DNA of 6,562 bases from Propionibacteriaceae bacterium (GTDB lineage Bacteria > Actinomycetota > Actinomycetes > Propionibacteriales > Propionibacteriaceae): NCBI GenBank assembly GCA_021323255.1, contig JAJTCL010000152.1:1-6562 (forward strand). The letters are read 5' to 3'. Position numbers and translations under genes: made by a program. Positions 1 to 6,007 of this stretch are shown one piece after another; positions within the stretch are counted from its first letter, which is position 1; every line of letters starts with the position of its first letter. The notes below the pieces were generated by a model, which was given only the letters and a program-made list of their open reading frames with translations, was not told where the DNA came from and did no database searches.

Positions 1-41
1 TTGTTTTGCCACCAGGCGCCACGCGACTTCGGCTGGGTCAC
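1..41 (-). CDS. Possible start of a divergent gene, cut off by the window edge (13 codons)
   Basis: A GTG codon at 41-39 on the minus strand begins an open frame that continues past the window edge, reading VTQPKSRGAWWQN. A purine-rich GAGGG (plus positions 54-58) lies 12 bases upstream, slightly far for a Shine-Dalgarno. Eleven of 13 codons end in G or C, but this is equally true of the opposing plus frame that ends at 49-51, so it is weak support. The fragment is too short to assign a family. A men gene divergent from menC would fit the context, but nothing in the 13 residues shows it. Confidence 0.25.
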   Translation of the reverse strand, partial: MTQPKSRGAWWQN

Positions 42-146
42 GATCGGGTGATTCCCTCAAGAAATGACATTGGTTTCGGCGTGAGGCGGTCCGGACGGCG
101 TGTCGGAGAACCTGGCGTCAGTTTCTGAGGGAGACTTCGAAGACCC
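1..146. other. Left-edge region upstream of menC, with an unresolved gene end
   Basis: No complete gene is visible. Two readings of the first ~50 bases compete. On the minus strand, a GTG at 41-39 opens a frame running off the edge (VTQPKSRGAWWQN), with a GAGGG on that strand at 58-54, 12 bases upstream. On the plus strand, an open frame entering from the edge ends at TGA 49-51 (LFCHQAPRDFGWVTIG). Both frames share the same third-codon positions, so GC3 cannot separate them. If the minus reading is right, 42-146 is a divergent promoter region for menC and that gene; if the plus reading is right, it is a 95-base spacer. I see no convincing -10/-35 pair, hairpin or repeat here. Confidence 0.4.
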
Positions 147-1148
147 GTGGCGAACGCCCAGACTGGGACCGTGCCGGACGAGTCCTTCTGTTACGCACTC
201 GGCTTGCGCACTCAATTCCGGGGCGTCACCGAACGCCAGGGCATGGTGTGGCGCGGCGCCGCGGGCTGGGCGGAGTGGAGTCCCTTCCTCGACTACGAAG
301 GTGCTGAGCTGGTGCCGTGGCTGCACGCCGCCGATGAGGCGGCGGACCGTGGTTGGCCAGCACCGCTGCGGACCGAGATTCCCGTCAACAGCACGATCCC
401 GGCTGTCGGTCCAGAGCTGGCCTACGACATCGCGCGGACCGCCGGCTGCCACACCGCCAAGGTCAAGGTGGCCGAACGGGGACAGTCACTGGCCGAGGAT
501 GCCTCTCGCCTGGAGGCGGTACGCGACGCACTGGGCCCGGGCGGGAAGATCAGGATTGACGCCAACGGCGGCTGGAGCCTGGATGATGCGGTGCATGCCG
601 TCCGGGAACTGGCGCGTTTCGACCTGGAGTACGTGGAGCAGCCCTGCGCCAGCATTGGGGAGTTGGCAGAGCTGCGGCGCCTGCTGATGCGCTCGGGGTG
701 GTACCTGCCCATCGCCGCCGATGAGTCGATCCGGCGTGCCCACGATCCCTACCAGGTTGCAGAGCGCGCGGCCGCTGACATCGCCGTTCTCAAGGTGCAA
801 CCGCTCGGCGGGGTCCGAGCCTGTTTGCAGATTGCCGAGCGGATTGGGCTGCCGGTCGTTGTCTCCAGCGCTCTTGAGACCTCCATCGGAATCAGGGCCG
901 GCCTGGCGCTGGCCGCTGCGCTGCCCGAGCTGCCGTACGCCTGCGGGCTCAACACCGTTGCCTTGCTTGCAGATGACGTAGTCAGCGAGCCACTGATCGC
1001 GGTGGATGGGGTGATCAAGGTGGGCGACCTGATTGTTGACCAGGCGGCGCTCGACAAGCACCGGCCCGACAGCCGGGTGGAGCGGTTCTGGCAGGCTCGT
1101 CTGGTGCAGACGCGGGAGCTGGCCCTTCGACAGGCTCAGGGCGCATGA
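147..1148 (+). CDS. menC: o-Succinylbenzoate synthase MenC
   Basis: MenC is an enolase-superfamily enzyme in the cytoplasm that dehydrates SHCHC to o-succinylbenzoate in menaquinone synthesis. The 333-residue protein matches actinobacterial MenC. An N-terminal capping region includes the RFRG-like motif at 23-26 and GWAEWSPF at 40-47. The barrel then carries the catalytic KxK (K105, K107 in AKVKVAE), the Mg ligands D138 (RIDANGGWS), E164 (EYVEQPC) and D192 (IAADESIR), the second catalytic lysine K216 (VLKVQPLGG), and SSALETSIG at 240-248. All expected active-site residues are present. The GTG at 147 is the first possible start after an in-frame stop at 126-128, and has GAGGGAG at 127-133, 13 bases upstream. 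A GTG at 171 would remove eight residues and align well with relatives, but has no good ribosome site. The stop overlaps the menD start (ATGA), so the two are probably cotranscribed and translationally coupled. Confidence 0.93.
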   Translation: MANAQTGTVPDESFCYALGLRTQFRGVTERQGMVWRGAAGWAEWSPFLDYEGAELVPWLHAADEAADRGWPAPLRTEIPVNSTIPAVGPELAYDIARTAGCHTAKVKVAERGQSLAEDASRLEAVRDALGPGGKIRIDANGGWSLDDAVHAVRELARFDLEYVEQPCASIGELAELRRLLMRSGWYLPIAADESIRRAHDPYQVAERAAADIAVLKVQPLGGVRACLQIAERIGLPVVVSSALETSIGIRAGLALAAALPELPYACGLNTVALLADDVVSEPLIAVDGVIKVGDLIVDQAALDKHRPDSRVERFWQARLVQTRELALRQAQGA

Positions 1149-2782
1149 CGGGTAATGCCACAGCGTGTGCGCGGGTGATCATCGAGGAGCTGATCGGCCG
1201 CGGCGTACGCGATGTTGTGCTTGCCCCGGGGGCGCGGAATGCACCGCTGAGCTATGAGTGCTTCGAGGCCGACCGGATCGGCCTGCTGCGGCTGCATGTT
1301 CGGGTCGATGAACGGACTGCCGGGTTCCTGGGCCTTGGGCTTGCCAAAGGTGCCGGTGCACCGGTTGCGGTGGTGACCACCTCCGGAACGGCCACGGCCA
1401 ACCTGCATCCCGCAGTGCTGGAGGCCTGGCATGCCCACGTGCCGCTGATCGCGATCACAGCTAGCCGGCCGCGGTCAGTGATCAACACCGGGGCCAACCA
1501 GAGTACGGACCAAGATCAGCTCTTCGGCCGGCACGTACGCGGCTACGCCGGACTGTCCGACCAGACTCTTGATCACCGGACCTGGCGGTTCGAGATGGCC
1601 CGTGTTATGACGGCGGCTATCGGGTCCCGAACGCGGATGCCCGGTCCGGCGCAGCTCAATATCGAGTTCAGCGAGCCGCTGATCCCCGCCGAGTCCGCCT
1701 GGCCGCCGCCAGCACCGGAGCTGGTGATTTCTGCCTCGAACGCAGCGGCCGAACCGATGACACTCCCCGACGGAGCCCAGACGGTGATCATCGCCGGTGA
1801 CTGCCGGCCCGAGCTGGGCGGCACGGTCGCTGACCTCGCGGCTCAGGCGGCAGTTCCGCTCTTTGCCGAGCCGTCGAGCAACGCACGTCGCGGCGAGGCG
1901 GCGCTGTCTACCTATCGGCTGCTGCTCTCCTCGACCCTGGCCGAGGAGATCGAGCGTGTCGTAATCTTCGGCCGACCGACCCTGTCCCGACCGGTCAGCC
2001 AGTTGCTGGCCCGCACCGACGTCGAGCTGGTGGTGGTTTCGGAGTACGCGGACTGGATCGACCCCGGGCGCGCCGCCTCCCTCGTCACCGACGCAGTCAG
2101 CATCTCCCCGGCAGCGGATCGAAACTGGTTTGACGCCTGGCAGGAGGCGGACTTGGTCGTCCGGGGGCGACTGGACGACCTGTTAACAGCGCAGCCGTAC
2201 TTCACCGGGCCCGCACTGGCCGCGGCGGTATGGGCTGGCCTTGATGCAGACGACGTGTTGTTCGCGGGTTCGTCCAATCCGATTCGCGATCTCGATCTCG
2301 CGCCGATCAATTCAGCGTCCCCTTTGGTCTATGCGAATCGTGGACTTTCCGGGATTGACGGGAACGTCTCGACTGCAGCGGGGGTGGCACTCGCCCTGGA
2401 GCGCCCGACTCACGCCCTGCTCGGTGACCTGACTTTGCTGCACGACGTCACCGGTCTGGTGATCGGAGGAGAAGAGCCACGGCCCGATCTCAGGCTGGTC
2501 GTCGCCAACGATGATGGTGGCAGTATCTTCGCCACCTTGGAGCAAGGCGAACCTGCTCACATGGGCGCCTTCGAGCGACTGTTCGGCACGCCACAAGGAC
2601 TGCAATTCGAGGCGTTGGCGGCGGCCGCACGGGTCGGCTACCGGCGGGTGCAGACCGCCGGCCAGTTGACCGAGGCGCTGGCCCAGCCACCCGTTGGAGT
2701 GGAGCTTGTCGATGCCGTCATCGATCGTGCCCACCGCCGCACGCTGGACCGGGAAATTACTGCGCTCGCAGCCACCCTCTGA
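1145..2782 (+). CDS. menD: SEPHCHC synthase MenD (ThDP-dependent)
   Basis: MenD uses thiamine diphosphate and Mg to decarboxylate 2-oxoglutarate and add the product to isochorismate, forming SEPHCHC, the committed step of menaquinone synthesis. Its 545 residues are the usual length. The N-terminal ThDP (Pyr) domain has PGARNAPLS at 28-36, the catalytic glutamate E56 (VDERTAGF), TTSGTA 78-83, SRP 107-109 and GANQ 116-119. A central domain spans about 190-340. The C-terminal ThDP (PP) domain has SNPIRDLD 377-384, NRGLSGIDG 398-406, and the cofactor/Mg motif GDLTLLHD 427-434 through NDDGGSIF 455-462. Residue 30 is alanine where the family normally has serine (PGSR). The ATG lies inside the menC stop (ATGA), and no strong ribosome site is seen, which fits coupled translation. 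The 3' end overlaps the convergent nuclease gene by 26 bases. Confidence 0.95.
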   Translation: MTGNATACARVIIEELIGRGVRDVVLAPGARNAPLSYECFEADRIGLLRLHVRVDERTAGFLGLGLAKGAGAPVAVVTTSGTATANLHPAVLEAWHAHVPLIAITASRPRSVINTGANQSTDQDQLFGRHVRGYAGLSDQTLDHRTWRFEMARVMTAAIGSRTRMPGPAQLNIEFSEPLIPAESAWPPPAPELVISASNAAAEPMTLPDGAQTVIIAGDCRPELGGTVADLAAQAAVPLFAEPSSNARRGEAALSTYRLLLSSTLAEEIERVVIFGRPTLSRPVSQLLARTDVELVVVSEYADWIDPGRAASLVTDAVSISPAADRNWFDAWQEADLVVRGRLDDLLTAQPYFTGPALAAAVWAGLDADDVLFAGSSNPIRDLDLAPINSASPLVYANRGLSGIDGNVSTAAGVALALERPTHALLGDLTLLHDVTGLVIGGEEPRPDLRLVVANDDGGSIFATLEQGEPAHMGAFERLFGTPQGLQFEALAAAARVGYRRVQTAGQLTEALAQPPVGVELVDAVIDRAHRRTLDREITALAATL

Positions 2783-4535
2783 CCTGACTGGTGGCGATCA
2801 CGTCGTCCTCGTTGTACTCCAGCACCCGGCGTCGCGCCGCCGCGCGCACCTCAGCACTGTCCCCATGCACCGCATCGGCAAACCACAGCTGGGAGTTCAG
2901 CCCGCCCGGATCGTCATCCCGCCAGCGAAAGCCCACATGCCGCGCCATCAGCTTGAGACCAAGACCGCTTGCCCCGAAATAGTGCGCCTTGACGATCTCC
3001 AGCAGATCGACGAAATGCTCCTCCGCGTACCCCGCTGCCCAGTCGAACAGCTCGTCCTGCTCGCGGGCAGCTAGCTCGCTGATCTTGGCGACTTCGTAGC
3101 CGCTGTAGTGGAACACGGTGACCGAGGGGCTTGACTCGACGACACTGCGCAACCAGGTGAACGCGTCGGCGGCCAGGGCTGCCTCGCCGCGGTCATCAAG
3201 ATCATCAAATCTGCTGAACTCGTGATAGACAGCCGCCTCCTGGCCGGCCTGCTGAACGAGGAATCCCCATAAGTAAATCCGGCCGTCCGCCGAGCTCTCA
3301 ATGTCCAGATCGATCTCGACCTCGGCCTGTGGCACCTCGATCGGTCCGGCAGTCTCCCTATCAAACGAGGTACCTTGCAGCAGCATCCGTGCCCGCCGCG
3401 CTGCCACCCTGATCCGGCCTTCGGCTCCCTCCCGATGGGTGACCTCAGGCAGGTACCACTCCAGCAGCTGATCGAGGTCGGCGTCCGCGAGGTCGGTAAT
3501 CGTCGCAATGCCGTGGCGCCGCAGCGTTGCGATTTCTCGCATGTCCAAAGGGCTCTTGTCAATGCGCAAGCTGACATCATCGGGGTCGAGCTGGGGGAGG
3601 CAGTGCTCCCACCACTGGCAGCGGGGGCATTCCTTGTTGACGATGGGCTTGACCAACAGCTGGGGGTCTCGTTCGGGCCGACCGGTCTGCTGCTGCGCAA
3701 CGGCGGCGATCTTGATGCGGAATGAATGCTCGTAGTCGTAGCGCTCGAGGAGGCTGCGTAGCCGCCAACCCTCCGGACTGTTCCGGGAGAAGGTCCGCAC
3801 CTGCGGCTCGGCGAGATCGGCCCACGCCAACACGGGTGCTTCGAAGAGACCATCAGTGCCGATGACAGCGGCGAGAGCCTGCTCCGCCCCAAACCCACAG
3901 GCTTCCAGCATCCGGTGATAGTGAGCCAGTTGCAGAAAGTCAGCTTCCCGGCTGCCCATCCGGAGCTCGTACCCCGAGATACCGGACGCCGCTTCAGCTC
4001 TGGGGTCGGTCAGGGTCGAGTAGCGCAACAGGTGCTCCTCTTCGGCGTCGCCCTCTGCGGGCCGAGATCGCGCGATGATCCGGTGCCATTTCACTTCCAC
4101 AGGGTGGTAGGCCGGTGAGCGGTCGGCCCGATCGACGCTCCGAATCAGCAAATCAGGCGAGCCCACCCGGTGACCGGGAAGATCGACAGGCAGGCAGCCA
4201 CCGATGATCACCTGAGCGCCGGAGCTCATGGCCCGGATACAGGCTTCGATCTGCACTTCAGGGGTGTTGGAGAACAGCGGCCGAAGATCGACGACGCGTC
4301 CGCTGCAGGAGCTGACCAGCTGCTCGAGCACTGCGGCCTCGAATTGGGCACCACCGTCAAACAGCTCGGCGAGTCCGTCATTGGCCTCGACCGAAGCGCT
4401 GGCATCCGGCGTCTGGAGGACGACGGTGGGATTGAAGGCGTTCTGGGTCTTGACTGGGCAACTGCGCGCGGCGTACGCGTCGAGCACAATCGTGCCGGGC
4501 GGGGCTGTTACTGCCGTTGCCTCCAGATTGATCAT
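2757..4535 (-). CDS. TM0106-family RecB-like nuclease with C-terminal RNase H-like domain
   Basis: This 592-residue protein has two nuclease-type domains. The N-terminal part is a RecB/Cas4-like PD-(D/E)XK domain: E66 (QFEAAV), GSPDLL with D128, VEVKW with E147 and K149, and a QLAHYHRM motif from Q202. Four cysteines fit a Cas4/AddB-like iron-sulfur site: C26 (AARSCPVK) and C303, C306, C312 (CPRCQWWEHC). A helix-hairpin-helix-like stretch follows (about 330-388). The C-terminal domain resembles RNase_H_2 (DEDD exonuclease fold): DLDIES with D411 and E413, HYSGYE 476-481 with glutamate at the second acidic position, and YNEDDV with Y574 and D578. Substrate and role are unknown; DNA repair or processing is only inference. 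No helicase domain is attached, unlike some relatives. I chose the ATG at 4535-4533, which overlaps the menG stop as ATGA. An in-frame ATG at 4604 exists but would overlap menG by 73 bases and has no ribosome site. Confidence 0.85.
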   Translation of the reverse strand: MINLEATAVTAPPGTIVLDAYAARSCPVKTQNAFNPTVVLQTPDASASVEANDGLAELFDGGAQFEAAVLEQLVSSCSGRVVDLRPLFSNTPEVQIEACIRAMSSGAQVIIGGCLPVDLPGHRVGSPDLLIRSVDRADRSPAYHPVEVKWHRIIARSRPAEGDAEEEHLLRYSTLTDPRAEAASGISGYELRMGSREADFLQLAHYHRMLEACGFGAEQALAAVIGTDGLFEAPVLAWADLAEPQVRTFSRNSPEGWRLRSLLERYDYEHSFRIKIAAVAQQQTGRPERDPQLLVKPIVNKECPRCQWWEHCLPQLDPDDVSLRIDKSPLDMREIATLRRHGIATITDLADADLDQLLEWYLPEVTHREGAEGRIRVAARRARMLLQGTSFDRETAGPIEVPQAEVEIDLDIESSADGRIYLWGFLVQQAGQEAAVYHEFSRFDDLDDRGEAALAADAFTWLRSVVESSPSVTVFHYSGYEVAKISELAAREQDELFDWAAGYAEEHFVDLLEIVKAHYFGASGLGLKLMARHVGFRWRDDDPGGLNSQLWFADAVHGDSAEVRAAARRRVLEYNEDDVIATSQVRGWLRAQ

Positions 4536-5245
4536 GCCCTGGCCCGGTGTAAAGCGACGATGCCGCCGGACAGATTGCGCCATTCGACGTCTCGCCAGTC
4601 GCACTTTTCGATCATGCTGGCCAATCCCTGCTGATCGGGCCAGGCCTGGATCGACTCCGCCAGGTACTGATACGCCGCGGGATTGGAGGAGACCAGGGTC
4701 GCGATTCGGGGCAGGGCGTCCACCAGGTAGTTGGAATACAGCGTGCGGAACGGTTGCCAGGTGGGTGTGGAGAATTCGCAGACGACGAGCGTGCCGCCCG
4801 ACTTGGTCACCCGCCGCATCTCGATGAGGGCAGCTTCGGTGTCCTCGACGTTGCGCAGACCGAAGGAGATGGTGACCGCGTCGAAGCTGGCGTCGGCGTA
4901 CGGCAACTGGAGTGCATCGGCAGCGACAAAGCTCAAAGCCGGCCGTCGCTGCTTGCCGACCAGCAACATTCCGAAGGAGAGATCCGTCGCAATGACAGCG
5001 GCCCCCGCCTGGGCAATCGGCTCACTCGAGGTGCCGGTGCCTGCTGCCAAATCCAAGATCAGCTGTCCGGACCGGGGTGCCACGGCCTCCGTCACCCGTT
5101 TGCGCCAGGCTCGATCCTGGCCGAGAGAAAGCACATCATTGGCCAGGTCGTAACGCTCAGCCACCCGGTCGAACATCGCGGCGACGTCACTGCGCCGCTT
5201 GTCGAGCGTGGCGCGATCCAAACCAGCGGAGTCAGCCTCGGGCAC
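4532..5245 (-). CDS. menG: Demethylmenaquinone methyltransferase MenG/UbiE
   Basis: MenG transfers a methyl group from S-adenosylmethionine to demethylmenaquinone, the last step of menaquinone synthesis, probably at the membrane face. From the chosen start the protein has 237 residues, typical of the family. It shows the UbiE signature YDLANDVLSLGQDRAW (32-47), SAM motif I LDLAAGTGT (64-72), acidic D88 in TDLSFGML, DALQLPYAD near 110-117, ISFGLRNV 126-133, the second UbiE signature RVTKSGGTLVVCEFS (145-159), SSNPAAYQYLAESI (186-199) and EWRNLSGGIVALHR near the end. The GTG start at 5245-5243 is chosen because GGGAGG (plus positions 5254-5259) sits 8 bases upstream. The in-frame ATG at 5317 has no ribosome site and adds 24 low-complexity residues absent from relatives; a TTG at 5221 (229 residues) is the other option. 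The stop overlaps the nuclease start. Confidence 0.93.
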   Translation of the reverse strand: MPEADSAGLDRATLDKRRSDVAAMFDRVAERYDLANDVLSLGQDRAWRKRVTEAVAPRSGQLILDLAAGTGTSSEPIAQAGAAVIATDLSFGMLLVGKQRRPALSFVAADALQLPYADASFDAVTISFGLRNVEDTEAALIEMRRVTKSGGTLVVCEFSTPTWQPFRTLYSNYLVDALPRIATLVSSNPAAYQYLAESIQAWPDQQGLASMIEKCDWRDVEWRNLSGGIVALHRARA

Positions 5246-5253
5246 AGGCCAAG

Positions 5254-5259
5254 CCTCCC
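5254..5259 (-). promoter_or_regulatory. Shine-Dalgarno site that decides the menG start
   Basis: The minus strand reads GGGAGG here, followed by 8 bases and then GTG at 5245. This is the strongest ribosome-site match in the window. It supports the GTG start over the upstream ATG at 5317 and the downstream TTG at 5221. Confidence 0.7.
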
Positions 5260-5324
5260 ATGCCCCACCGACACTGCCGCCGGTCGGCTGGAGGGTGCGG
5301 CGACCGTCTGGATCCATCGCCAGT

Positions 5325-5355
5325 TTGGGATTGGTAGCCAGGGAAGGGGCAGAAT
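5325..5355 (+). promoter_or_regulatory. Possible promoter for the ABC transporter operon
   Basis: A TTGGGA at 5325-5330 and a CAGAAT at 5350-5355 are separated by 19 bases; each matches four of six bases of the TTGACA/TATAAT consensus. The start codon of the ABC gene at 5363 lies 7 bases after the -10 candidate, where transcription would be expected to begin, so the message could be leaderless. The alternative is a leadered transcript using AAGGGG at 5344-5349, 13 bases before the ATG. The sites are weak and were found by eye. Confidence 0.3.
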
Positions 5356-5362
5356 CGCCTCC

Positions 5363-6007
5363 ATGGCCAAACGCACGACGATCCTCAAGGTGTCCGGCCT
5401 CCGCCGGGCATTCGGGCCGAACACCATCTTCGAGAAGTTCAGCCTTGAGGTGCGTACCGGAGAGGCGATTGCCCTCACAGGGCGCAATGGCGCCGGCAAG
5501 TCCACCCTGCTGCGCTGCCTGGTTGGCGCGGACCGACCAGACGATGGCAGCGTGCAGGTTTGCGGTAACGCTATGTCGGAAGCCTCACCGGAGATCAGGC
5601 GGGACGTCGCCACGGTGATCGATGATCTTGACTTCTTTCCTGACCTGAGCGTGGTCGAGCATCTGGATCTGCTGGCCCGAGCGCACGGGATCGCCGATCC
5701 GGACGACGTGGTCGATGAAGTGCTGGAGGAGGTTCAACTGGTTCCGCAGTCCGGTCAGCTGCCCGGCACTCTCTCCTCGGGGCAGCGCCGCCGGCTGGCT
5801 CTGGCCACGGCGTTTGTACGCCCTCGCAAGTTGTTGATCTTGGATGAGCCGGAGCAGCGGCTTGACTCCGAAGGTCTGACCTGGTTGACGCAACGGCTCA
5901 AGTCGGAGCGGCAGAAGGGTCTGGCGATCGTCTTCGCCAGCCACGAACCGGAGCTGGTGGAGACCGTGGCCACTCGGGTGATTCAGCTCGGAGCGCCGCG
6001 CGAATGA
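5363..6007 (+). CDS. ABC transporter ATP-binding protein
   Basis: This is a single nucleotide-binding domain of 214 residues that would power transport by the membrane protein encoded next to it. All main motifs are visible: Walker A GRNGAGKST (40-48), signature LSSGQ (137-141), Walker B LLILDEP with D161 and catalytic E162, D-loop around QRLD (165-168), and H-loop H194 (FASHEP). The Q-loop position appears to hold aspartate (D87 in VIDDLDFFPDL) instead of glutamine or glutamate. The substrate cannot be read from the sequence. The domain looks like the small export-type ATPases paired with DUF6297 proteins. The open frame continues upstream to 4754, but that stretch is antisense to menG; the ATG at 5363 starts where homology begins. 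The stop overlaps the next gene's start as ATGA, so the pair forms an operon divergent from menG. Confidence 0.92.
   Translation: MAKRTTILKVSGLRRAFGPNTIFEKFSLEVRTGEAIALTGRNGAGKSTLLRCLVGADRPDDGSVQVCGNAMSEASPEIRRDVATVIDDLDFFPDLSVVEHLDLLARAHGIADPDDVVDEVLEEVQLVPQSGQLPGTLSSGQRRRLALATAFVRPRKLLILDEPEQRLDSEGLTWLTQRLKSERQKGLAIVFASHEPELVETVATRVIQLGAPRE

Larger units (their letters stand above)
5246..5362. promoter_or_regulatory. Divergent intergenic region between menG and the ABC operon
   Basis: This 117-base gap must hold the promoters for both the menG-nuclease pair and the ABC pair, as both run outward from it. It contains the menG ribosome site (5254-5259) and a weak plus-strand promoter candidate (5325-5355). 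I could not identify a clear minus-strand -10 for menG, nor an inverted repeat strong enough to call an operator. Confidence 0.55.

Noticed and set aside
57..452. 131-residue minus-strand frame across the menC start
   Set aside because: Overlaps the conserved N-terminal part of menC and has no recognisable domain.
486..1061. Minus-strand open frames inside menC
   Set aside because: They have no recognisable motifs and lie opposite a gene with all catalytic residues; such shadows are expected in high-GC DNA.
2740..2830. Terminator between menD and the nuclease gene
   Set aside because: The coding regions overlap, and I see no GC-rich hairpin followed by a T run on either strand.
3071..3898. 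275-residue minus-strand frame inside the nuclease gene
   Set aside because: Shifted frame of the nuclease, rich in serine, arginine and proline, with no domain motifs.
4536..4604. N-terminal extension of the nuclease to an ATG at 4604
   Set aside because: It would overlap menG by 73 bases, has no ribosome site, and the added residues are arginine-rich shadow sequence; the ATG at 4535 makes a standard 4-base overlap.
5246..5317. N-terminal extension of menG to an ATG at 5317
   Set aside because: No ribosome site before the ATG, and the 24 added residues do not resemble MenG; GGGAGG sits 8 bases before the GTG at 5245.
4754..5362. Upstream extension of the ABC ATPase open frame
   Set aside because: It runs antisense through well-supported menG; homology to ABC ATPases begins at the ATG at 5363.
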